DNA of 64,000 nucleotides from Phragmites australis (Eukaryota > Streptophyta > Magnoliopsida > Poales > Poaceae). Numbering within the stretch: the stretch's first letter is position 1; the number at the start of each line of letters is the position of its first letter. The translations under genes and the position numbers were made by a program. The notes under the pieces are model-generated. The model was not told the DNA's origin. It searched no databases and worked only from the letters and a program-made list of their open reading frames with translations. The stretch covers positions 32,461,819 to 32,525,818 of the forward strand of contig NC_084924.1 in the NCBI RefSeq assembly GCF_958298935.1, read 5' to 3'. Positions 33,401 to 42,384 of this stretch are shown piece by piece.

Positions 33401-35706
33401 CCATAGTGCTGCACGGCAAATAGGAATGCTAATATGACACAGGTTATCGGAATGACGGCATCTGCATGTAGAAGAAATCAATCATTATTGTCAAACAAGG
33501 AATTTTAAACTGGGAAAAGGGTGAAATATCATAGCAAAAGACAATTTACAAGAGTTTGACCATCACCATTTCTTTTTTCCCCTCCAGATTTTATTAAAAT
33601 GTTTTGTTGTACCATTTGGAAATAGAAAAAAGATCATATAAGAATTTAGCTTTGTATTAGGAAGAAAAACTTGTGATTCAGATGACTGGTTTCACTATGG
33701 TACAGCTGCTGGCCAGTTAACTAAGATAAGAATATGAGCTGTGTTATGGTGCTTGGAAGGAACCTAGGGGTACCACAATTAAAAAACTAACAGACGTTGA
33801 TTAACTGGGGGTTATTTTAGGGACAAACTTTTATTATTGCCCGGGTCGTCCGCTCCACGTTCCTGTTTGGCCATTTCCTTGCCGTCATTGCCTCATCGTC
33901 CCTGCAGTCTGCACCTGATGCCTGGTCATGGAGCGGCCGCCGTTGTCAGTTGTCATTGCCTTCCAGTCCATCCACGGTTCGTCTCTAATCGCGTGGCCAG
34001 TGGAACCATTCCCGCTCTGGCGCCGGCCGCGGACCGCTGCCATCCATCCCTGCCGTCATCTTGCCTCTAAATTCCATGATTTTGTTCCTCGGTGCTGCTA
34101 CAGATTTTGACTATTCCTAATCGTGTTCTGAAGTTTGAAAGCATTGCAAATAGAAAACGGAAGCTAAGGAGTCAGAAAGCGAAGTTAGTGAACACATGAT
34201 TTCATTGTCATTTTGTTACCATTGAGGTTTGATCCAACATCGAAGAACAGGAATGGTTGCCGTGTTGTATTAGGCTGTCAGATAATAAATTCCAGCGGTT
34301 GTACCAATTTACCAACTTGACATTCTATCCTACTTTTAAGTTAGTACCTGCCCCACAATTTGGGTACCTTCACAGAGGTACCTTTGAATATTAAGCGTTT
34401 GATTACTACAAATGAACGGTTCTCATGATTTGCAAGTACCATAACACATCTCTAAGAATATATCAACATTTTTTTTGCATTGCTGAACTGAAAACTCATG
34501 AACACAGCATTGCCCAAAGACACTCAACTTTCACAGCGCCTTCATGTACTCTTAATATGTTGGGACAACTCATATCCACATGGCAAGATAGCCAATGCGA
34601 TCTTCTAGAAACAGCAATGCCACCCAATACTCACAGTAAGAGCAGGAATCTTCAACCTAGAAGGGCCTGGAGGTACTTCATGGCTATGGCCAATGGGATC
34701 CCCAGTTGCTAGATTACAATATTCAATACCGATGCAAGAAAAGTCAATCACAGATGTCCCCATACTAATGGCCAACTCTATCCAATGTGCAAATCTCTTA
34801 CAAACATAGCCAAGAAGAAATGAACTTAAATGTGAAATTTTCCTGAGAAAACTCACATTCACGGTGATCCTTGGACAAGGAGAACTCGAGGCCTGAAACT
34901 GCTGAGAACACTGTGACATGTTTTTACAAAAGACCACAGTAAGGAACCAGTCATCAATAATTCAATATGTAGAAAAAAGGCAATCAGAGATAAGAAAAGG
35001 CTGAGAATACCAGATATAGCTGGCGTGAGAACGCCGTCCCCAATAACCATGCATGTGCCAATCATAACCATGATCAGCAGAGCAACACGCAGCTTCCTGT
35101 GCTTCTCAAGCCACACCTTAATACGGGACTTATCAGTTATTTCAGGAGCGCATTCCAATTTATAAGTGGAAAGCCCCTCATCAGCAATTTGCCTATTCGG
35201 GAGAAGGCTCACATTTGTGTGCCTGCAAATTAGAGAGTATAGGGCAAATGTTCCTCCTGCAAGATTGCAAACCATATAAACTTGGAATCTTAAGCCTGCA
35301 CGACAAGTGAAAGCTACTGCTGGTTTTCATGCATACCCTCGCCATTGTCGTCGGCTCGTAGCACAATGGAGACGTACTTGATGAGAGGGATCAAGGTGAG
35401 TGTCCAGAACACGAACGAGAGCACGCCGAAGATCTCCTCGTTCGTCTCCGAGTGTTGGATGTCCTCCGCAAAGGTGCTCTTGTACACATACAGAGGAGAT
35501 ATGCTCAAGTTTCCATAAACCACCCCCAAGCTCTGGTATGCCAAGAGCAAGGTGGTCTTCCACGAGTCCCTCTGCAAGAGCCCAAACTATTAGTAATTCA
35601 GCAAGCATTGCACCTCCATTTCATGAACAAATTGCAAGATTGCGCAACATTTAGGAGAAGTACATACCTTTGGGGATCTCAGGCCCCTTCCAAACTCAAG
35701 ATCCAT
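30411..35706 (-). CDS. HAK8: HAK/KUP/KT potassium transporter, cluster II, nine exons
   Basis: This K+/H+ symporter belongs to the plasma membrane or an endomembrane. Exons are 35706-35668, 35571-35337, 35256-35011, 34910-34857, 33461-33201, 33034-32982, 32892-32769, 32167-31913 and 31519-30411. They total 2376 nt, 791 residues plus stop, with every intron GT-AG and every junction in phase. About twelve membrane segments lie in the first ~540 residues, including '[20 protein letters not shown]' and '[20 protein letters not shown]'. The cytosolic C-terminal domain ends 'EVGMVYVL'. The start reads '[13 protein letters not shown]'. The motif normally GVVYGDLSISPLY reads [13 protein letters not shown] (AAC codon). 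This Asp is near-invariant in the family and proposed to act in ion or proton coupling. A fold-back repeat sits in intron 7. A 20-kb transposon stack begins 738 bp upstream of the start codon. The number 8 is from resemblance and the remembered rice neighbour of UROD. Confidence 0.95.
32331..32420. repeat. Small fold-back element in intron 7 of the HAK gene
   Basis: Arms 32331-32370 and 32378-32420 are inverted copies around a 7-base centre (ggatcat). Inner arms end 'ctgttatggta' and 'taccataacag', and outer ends are 'agtatatggtatctgga' against the complement 'agaatatatgatgttatctg'. The arm resembles the outer end of the fold-back at 1503-1925. It could be a MITE or a head-to-head pair of LTR ends. 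Confidence 0.75.
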
Positions 35707-36443
35707 TGCTCCTACACGTTGTTCTACGCTTCGTTCCTACATCATTGAAGAAACACACCAACTTAGAAACACTTTTGTTGCTCCAAAACCCAACCCAAAG
35801 AATCTAGTGGGAAAAGATGAGAAAAAAAAAGTACCGCAAAAAACAAGAAAAACACTGCAAGAAATGGAGGTATGAACTGAACTCAACAGGCTGAAGAGGA
35901 TAGAGCCGAAGGACCAGCCGACCAGGCAAAGCAAAAGACACATGCCATGGTTAAACACGGTGGAGCCTCCCCCCCCCCCCCCTGTGTTACCGATGGGGAG
36001 AGGCCAGGGAAGGATGGCCACGTGTTCTTGAAGCTGCAGACTCATCACTACTACTACTGAAGTACTGCTCGCTCTCATTCACTGTAACGCAAGAGATGCA
36101 GGGCGGCACAACAGAGCAAAAACTCGAGTGAAAATGAGATGAGGCCAAGAACCAAAAACACCGCCCAGGTCACATCGACCTAGCCATCAATATATGCATG
36201 GATGGAGATGTGCGAGGAAGGGTGTGGTGCTGAGGGAAAAAAAAGGCACCAAAATTGCGTTGGGGAGCAGAGTAGAGTAGAGGGACAGATGCATGTGGTC
36301 TCCCTCTCCCCGACTTCTAAGACGCGTACAACCGGAGCCATGGAAAAGGCGTCGTTTCAGATCAGTACATGCACTGATCCGTAATAACCAAAGACTGAAT
36401 TCTTCAACACAGCTGTAGTTGCACCCTAACTGAAGCAAGAAGC
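35707..36443 (-). promoter_or_regulatory. HAK upstream region
   Basis: This 737-bp interval, between the HAK start codon and the first retrotransposon LTR, holds the leader and proximal promoter. A C-run lies at 35970-35981. No TATA box or binding site was identified with confidence. Confidence 0.45.
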
Positions 36444-36823
36444 TGTTAGCACAATCGTAGTTCGAGAGGGAATCGGAGACGATATCAGAGGGAATCAGAA
36501 AAGAGATTGTGCAGGAAGGGTGGATTGGATTGGATAGCAAGAAGAACAGAGGTTCAAAGGTTTAAAGGTCCGGGGAATACAGAGTTTCTAATTTTCGCTC
36601 CCCCTTCACCCCGTTGCCACTTCGTCTCTTATAACCAGCTATCGTATTACAACGGGCTGAGCCAAGATGTGACTCACCCGCTTACCCATTCCAGCTCAGC
36701 AACGCATGCATTCGGACAGCACGCGTGCTCTGGCTTCCTTCTCCCGCCCTTCTCGATGCTGTCAGTAGGTGGACCCTCAGCGCTATCAGCAGTGGACCCC
36801 GTGCCGATGAAGGAGTACTGACA
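36444..36823 (-). repeat. Chromovirus LTR, 3' copy in element orientation
   Basis: On the plus strand it runs TGTTAGCACA to TACTGACA. It aligns along its length with 56125-56490, with scattered substitutions and small indels, such as a longer segment around 36712-36735. Confidence 0.88.
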
Positions 36824-36837
36824 ATCCCCTCTCCTTG
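36824..36837 (-). other. Polypurine tract of the chromovirus
   Basis: Minus-strand sequence 'aaggagagggga' directly precedes the 3' LTR and is the expected plus-strand primer for reverse transcription. Confidence 0.75.
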
Positions 36838-38366
36838 GAGACCTGTTGGCCCCAAGCAGGTGCGAATGGAAAGCGTTGCTTCAGGGCTTTCGTGTCCTCC
36901 CAGTGGCCAGGGGCGGCATCGAATCCTGACCAGCGCACTTGAACTTGAGACATGGATGATCCACCACGTGTGATCAAGCAACATTGTAAGACTTGCAATG
37001 GCACTTGCAGCGCAAAATAGTTAGGTAGTAACAAAGGTATTACCTGGTATTGGTAGCCAAGAGCCTTGCACGATTGGGAAACATGGAACACCAGGTGGAT
37101 AGTGCTGGAAGATGGTAATGGCAGGCGATAGGCCATTGGCCCAATGTGCGCAACAATGCGGAAGGGGCCAAAGAACTTGAATGCCAACTTGTGCGAAGAG
37201 CGAGTAGCAATAGAACTTTGCACATAGGGTTGGAGTTTCAGATATACTCAATCATTGATGGCAAAAACGCGGTCAGAGCACTTCTTGTTAGCCTATGATT
37301 TCATTTGTTGTTGAGCACGAGTAAGGTGTTGGTGAATCAGCTTGCACATAAGCTCTCTTTCTTTCAGCTAAGAGTTCAAATTGATGATATCACTGGCCAG
37401 AGAAGAATCAAGACCTAGATGGCAAAGGGGGTGACCATAGAGTACCTCGAATAGAGAGCGGCCCATAGATGAATGGTAACTTGTGTTGTACCAGAATTCC
37501 AGATGGGCTAGCCAATTCTTCGACTGTTTGGGGCAAGCATGAATAAAACAACACAAAAATGTCTCAAGACATTGATTTACGCATTCGGCCCATTGGACTG
37601 TGGATGATAAGCCGTACTCATAAGTAATTGTGTACCGGTGAGACAAAAAAGCTCCTTCTAGAATCAACTTGTAAATTTTTTTATCCCGGTTTGAAATGAT
37701 GGAGTGTGGCATACAACGAAGACGATAAATGGTGTCCAGAAATGTGGCAACCACATTAGCAGTAAAGAAGGGGTGCCGAAGAGGGATAAAATGAGCATAT
37801 CGACTGAATTTATCCACAACAACAAGGATGCAATTATATGTGGCTAATGGTGGAAGCCCTTCAATGAAATCCATAGAAATGGTGTGCTAGCATTGAGTAG
37901 GTATTGGAAGCAGTTGAAGCAAACCTGGGTAGGGGGGCCGATCAGCCTTAGCAAATTTACATATTTGGCAATGTTGTAAGTATTGTTGGATAGCTGTTTT
38001 CATGCCCGACTAGGAAAATATTTTCTTCAAGCGACTATAAGTAACCGGAATACTGGAGTGACCGCCTACAACACTGTTGTGCAATGCAACAATAACTCGA
38101 GTATGAAGATCAGTGTTAGAACCCAACCAGATGTGACCTTTATAGCGGATCATGCCATCCTTGAGAGGATAGTGTGGTACAAATGTTAGAGATACTAATA
38201 GCTGAGCAATTAGAGCTAGAGCTTTGTTGTCCGTTCGATAACTGAGAAGGACATCCTGTAACCAGTGAGGCCTAGCTGAGGAGATTGTCAATGCATTGAG
38301 TTCCAAATGAGGGTGCCTGGAAAGAGCATCTGCAACACTATTCTCTGAGCCTTCTTTTTTATACAC
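36838..38366 (-). pseudogene. Chromovirus integrase and chromodomain, broken
   Basis: In element order, a zinc-binding and linker part ('VADALSRHP' to 'VVGGHSSIPVTYSRLKKIF', 38366-38010) is followed by the integrase core ('MDFIEGLPPLA' to 'VVVDKFSRYAHFIPL', 37874-37368). Last comes a C-terminal part with 'FKFFGPFRIVAHIGPMAYRL' and a chromodomain-like 'VRWSGFDAAPGHWEDTKAL' (37223-36830). The target-DNA segment reads 'IISNRDKKI' where functional cores have an Asp-rich 'SDRD', and stops separate the three parts. It is non-functional. Confidence 0.85.
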
Positions 38367-38720
38367 AACTCAGTATTACAAACCAAGTAATTTAGAAAAC
38401 ACCTTTTGTTGTCATGGGGTATGAAGCCTTTGTCCAGTCAATTGCGCTAGGCTTTTGTAATAAGTAGAAATGAGGAATTCCCCATGCTGTAGGTAGGAGC
38501 GCGATTGATTAACAGCTAGGATGATGGCCAAATACTCCTTCTCATATGTGGAGAGACCTTGGTTTCTTGGGCTCAAGGCTTTACTGAGATATGCCAGAGG
38601 GTGGCCTGATTGCATCAGTACAGCTCCGACACCGGTGGCACTTGCATCGGTCTCAATGCAGAATGTCCTATTGAAATTCGACAAGGCAAGAACAGGTGCA
38701 GAAATGAGCTCTTCCTTCAA
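38340..38720 (-). pseudogene. Chromovirus RNase H domain
   Basis: The frame reads 'FCIETDASATGVGAVLMQ', then 'HPLAYLSKALSPRNQGLSTY' and 'YEKEYLAIILAV', the first catalytic Asp and the Glu region of gypsy RNase H. It then breaks before the integrase. Confidence 0.85.
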
Positions 38721-38792
38721 TGCCAGAAAGGCTTCATCATGATGGGAAGTCTAGACGAAAAGAGTATTCTTGCGAAGAAGATCAGTTAAAGG

Positions 38793-40422
38793 TCAACTTA
38801 TCACTCCAAAATGCCTGACGAAACACCTGTAGTAGCCTGCAAGCCCTAGGAAGGCCCTTAATTCCTTGACATTGGCTGGAGAAGTCCAAGTTTTGATTGC
38901 CTGAATCTTGTCAGGATCAGTAGTAACTCCTGCTGGAGTAATTATGTGTAAATATGGCCAAATGGGCCATTCGGGCCGGCCCGGCACGGGCCCGGCTCGG
39001 CACGACCTGGCTACGGCACGGCCCGAACAGCCCATCTACTGTAGCGGGCCGTGCCGTATCGGCCCGCGTGCCTTTCCCTCGGCCTACGGCACGCCCGTCG
39101 GTGACCGTGCCGTGCCGGGCCGGGCCGGCCCGGGCACGATTTCGGCCCGGCGGCCCGGTCGGCCCGACGGGCCGAAATAGATAAAAAAATATATAGAAAA
39201 TAAAAAAATATATAAAAAATATATAGAAAATAGATAAAAAATATAAAAAATAGATAAAAATATAAAAATAGATAAAAAATAGCTACAAAATTAAAAATAT
39301 ATATAAAAAATAGAAAATAATCAAGTATTTGCGTGCCGGGCCGGATCGTGCTGGGCCGTGCCGTCCTGGGCTGGGCCGTGCCCATGTCGGTCCGACTCGG
39401 TCGGGCCGTGCCGTGCCGGCCCGTCGTGCCGCGCGCTCGGCCCAGACACGGCCCGTGGCCTCGTGCCGTGCCGGCCTGGCCCATCTTGACTCGGGCCATG
39501 CCGTGCCTGGGCCGTGCCTACAGTACCGTGCCTCGGGCCGGCCCAGTAGGCACGGCTCATTTGGACGTCTTTAATTATGTGTCCCAAATAGGAAATTTGG
39601 ATGAGAGCAAAAGCACATTTGGATAGTTTAGCCTTCCGTTGATCCTTTTGTAGGAGATGAAGAACATGTCTTAAGTGGATCAAATGGTCTTCTAATGTGG
39701 GACTATAAACTAAAATATCATCAAAGAAAACCAAAACACATTTCCCGAGGAGGGGTGCAAGAGTGGCACTCATAACACCTTGAAATGTTGCTGGTGCTCC
39801 AGTGAGACCAAAAGCCATCACTTTAAATTCAAAATGCCCTTGATGTGTTTGGAAGGATGTCTTATACTCCTCACTAGGTTGCAGCAGAATTTAATGGAAA
39901 CCAGCTCTCAAATCCAATTTTTTAAATCACTTTGCATTGGCCAATTCATCCATTAACTCATCAGAGACAGGTAATGAGTATTTACACTTGAAAGTAAGGG
40001 AATTAAGGTATCTATAATCAACACAAAATCTCCATGATTGGTCCTTCTTTTTAACTACCAAGATTGGAGAGCAAAAATGGTTGCTACTGTGTTGGATGAC
40101 ACCCATATCTAGCATATTTGCTACTTGCTTTTCAATTTCATCTTTTAGGACTGGAGGATATCTATAAGATCAAACATTAATAGGTCTCGCCCCTGTGATC
40201 AAAGGGAATAGCATGATCACATTGCCTACTAGGAGGTAATCCTGTTGGTTCAACAAAAGTTGGAGCAAACTATGCTAAGATATCTTGGATATAGTCAGGA
40301 AGAGGAGGTGAGGTAACTTCCTCAGTAGTAGCCAGTGCACAAACTTGGATGACCGTGCATTCAGGAAGGGTGTGAAGGATACCTTGGAGTAAAGTAGTAC
40401 TGCCATAATAAGGAATAGCCAC
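38793..40422 (-). pseudogene. Chromovirus reverse transcriptase, split by a hAT insertion
   Basis: Right of the hAT element the frame holds 'SPILVVKKKDQSWRFCVDYR' (40115-39927), then 'MAFGLTGAPATFQGVM' and the active-site segment 'VFFDDILVYS' (39821-39580). The domain resumes left of the insertion at 38948 with '[17 protein letters not shown]' and '[16 protein letters not shown]'. Several stops lie between these parts, so decay went beyond the insertion itself. The upstream part, 40140-40422, is the protease-RT linker and ends at the Tat insertion point. Confidence 0.87.
38949..39573. mobile_element. Non-autonomous hAT element, 625 bp, with 8-bp target duplication
   Basis: The ends are TAAATATGGCCAAATGGGCC and, reverse complemented from the right, TAAAGACGTCCAAATGAGCC (16 of 20 match). 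ATTATGTG is duplicated at 38941-38948 and 39574-39581, the 8-bp size typical of hAT. The body has two GC-rich arms made of reiterated GGCACGGCCCG/CGGGCCGTGCC motifs (about 38965-39178 and 39333-39560). They flank an extremely AT-rich core of 'atataaaaaatag' repeats (39179-39325). There is no coding capacity. Similar GGCCCG-type motifs occur at both ends of the hAT element at 57170-61676, a possible source of transposase. Confidence 0.88.
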
Positions 40423-41864
40423 TATCGGAGGATGAACTCCTGTCGCAGGGATCCCGAGAGACCCCTTTTTTAAAGATTTGGCCGGGGGGATGATCCTGAA
40501 CGAGCTTGTCTGGGAAATAGATGGGAGCGGAAATAAATGCAGTGGCTGGTGGTGGGAGATGATCGTCCTAGTGCAAGAAAGATGGGTGCACCGGGGTTTA
40601 GACAGGTTCGGGCCGCACGAAGACGTAACACCCTACTCCTGTGTGAGTGCTATACCTTTCCTTGAAGGGAATTCTTCAAGGATGTATCTGGTTACAGGGG
40701 TGAGCTATCTACAGAGAGCTTGAGACTCTCGTGTTCTAGCTTGGTTCGAGCTTGTTTGTGATGTTCTTCGTCTTTTGATCTGAGCTTCGGGGGCCCTTTT
40801 TTATGTGTTCTCCATCCTTTCCTTTTATAGGCGCGCCGACCTCGACTTATCCTGAATGGGAAAGAGGGGGCGCGAGTGCCAAGGCACCACGGAGAAAGGC
40901 GTCATCATTCCGTCTTGGCGAAGTGACAGAGGCGGTGGAAAAATGCGGCGTGCATCCGACCATCCGTCATTGTAGATGTCCTCCGGCGCTATTAAGAGGG
41001 CCCACCGGGCAGCCACAGAGGTGCCCGGTGCGCCCACTCTGTCTTGTTCTTCTGCCGGGGCAGGGTGGCAGGCAGAGCGCTTCGATTTTGGCAACGTTAT
41101 CCCGAGGCACCTAGGTGAAACGGGACGGGACCCGTGCATTTAATGGTCCCACGCCCCCCTGCCAGAGCATGGCAGGATCTGATACTAGGGCGTGGGCAGC
41201 CGAGAATGTCAGGATGTCAGGATGTCAGGCCGCGCGTGCCTATTAAATGCGGCATTGGGCCTTTGACTGGCTGACACCCCGACGATGGGACCCTTCGGGT
41301 CGTCGGACGATCTTGCGCGAACCTTCGGGGAACCGAGTCCTCGGGGGCTGCCACGTGCAGCCCCGAGCACTCTCTCCCGAGCACTTCGGTGAGACCTTCG
41401 GGGAACCGAGTCCTCGGGGGCTGCCACGTGCAGCCCCGAGCACTCTCTTCCGAGCACTTCGGTGAGACCTTCGGGGAACCGAGTCCTCGGGGGCTGCCAC
41501 GTGCAGCCCCGAGCACTCTCTCCTGAGCACTTCGGTGAGACCTTCGGGGAACCGAGTCCTCGGGGGCTGCCACGTGCAACCCCGAGCACTCTCTCCCGAG
41601 CACTTGGCTGCTTGTATCATCGGGGGATTACAGTACTCGGGGGTAGGCGAGGACCCTTCCGAGTACTTCCTTCCCGGTACTTGGACTCTGCGGGTCATCG
41701 GGGAACTGGGGTGCTCGGGAACCAGAGGCGGCGGCCCCGAGCACCTTCTCCCGGGACTTAGCTTCTTCTTATCTTGCAGGGTGGACCTCGCGGGATGGTG
41801 ACGCGTGGCGGATGGCCGGCCCGGTCTCGGGACTCAGGGACCCTTGGTTCCTGATACACCGACA
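40423..41864 (-). repeat. Tat LTR, 3' copy in element orientation, 1442 bp
   Basis: It aligns with 53156-54312 throughout. It is 285 bp longer because it holds four 73-bp tandem units (41321-41612) that the other copy lacks. It also has three rather than two 'atgtcagg' units near 41214. A minus-strand TATA box TATAAAAGG lies at 40821-40829. A C/T change alters its outer terminus from TGTCGG to TATCGG. Confidence 0.93.
41321..41612. repeat. Four tandem 73-bp units, each with a G-box hairpin
   Basis: Units start at 41321, 41394, 41467 and 41540. Each carries the near-perfect palindrome CTCGGGG-GCTGCCACGTGCAGC-CCCGAG with CACGTG at the centre (the fourth unit has one change, 'cgtgcaac'). The units are nearly identical. 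The partner LTR lacks them, joining 'gcgcgaa' directly to 'agcacttggctg'. Confidence 0.92.
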
Positions 41865-41881
41865 GTAGCCCCCGGGCCCAT
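41865..41881 (-). other. Polypurine tract of the Tat element
   Basis: Minus-strand 'aatgggcccgggggctac' abuts the 3' LTR. It is G-rich and at the expected position, though not purely purine. Confidence 0.5.
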
Positions 41882-42218
41882 TGGTAGGCAACGGGACGGA
41901 GACGGCGGATGGGCCCTTCATCGCGGCCGAGGCCGAGGCTGGTGCAGACGCCATGTGGCAGGCTTTCGAGAGGTGGTCTTTACGGACCCAGACCTCAAGT
42001 ACGCCCTAACAGGAAAATGAATGGACGCGTGTCCACACAACTTCCGAAGGGTATGATGACCGTACGGACGGCACGCGCGGTCGCCGTGCAGATCGAGGAA
42101 AATACGCCTGGCAGCCGCTGACATTGCGCGATCGGCGGGAGATTCGCCTGGCGGTTGCGCCGATCGAGGCGACGCTTCGCCGAGCGAACCGTTTGGGCGG
42201 CAGTTTTTGAACTTCCGA

Positions 42219-42230
42219 GATATAAAAGGG
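42219..42230 (+). promoter_or_regulatory. TATA box of the antisense gene in the Tat element
   Basis: GATATAAAAGGGGG lies on the plus strand about 160 bp before the start codon at 42385. It is followed by a pyrimidine-rich leader ('cccctctttacgctttcttg'). It faces away from the LTR and cannot serve gag-pol. Confidence 0.7.
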
Positions 42231-42384
42231 GGATAGGATCGGTCCGTCCCCCTCTTTACGCTTTCTTGCTCTTGCGCTCTTGCCTTCTTTGTGCTCCGAA
42301 GCCCTTAGGAAATTCTCAGGCGACCGGAGCACTCTTCCTTCTCTCTCTCTTTCCACCGCCAAAACACCTTTCATTCTTGTCGAG

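Noticed and set aside
41321..41612. CRISPR-like regular repeat array
   Set aside because: Units are contiguous 73-bp tandem repeats without unique spacers, inside an LTR of a eukaryotic retrotransposon.
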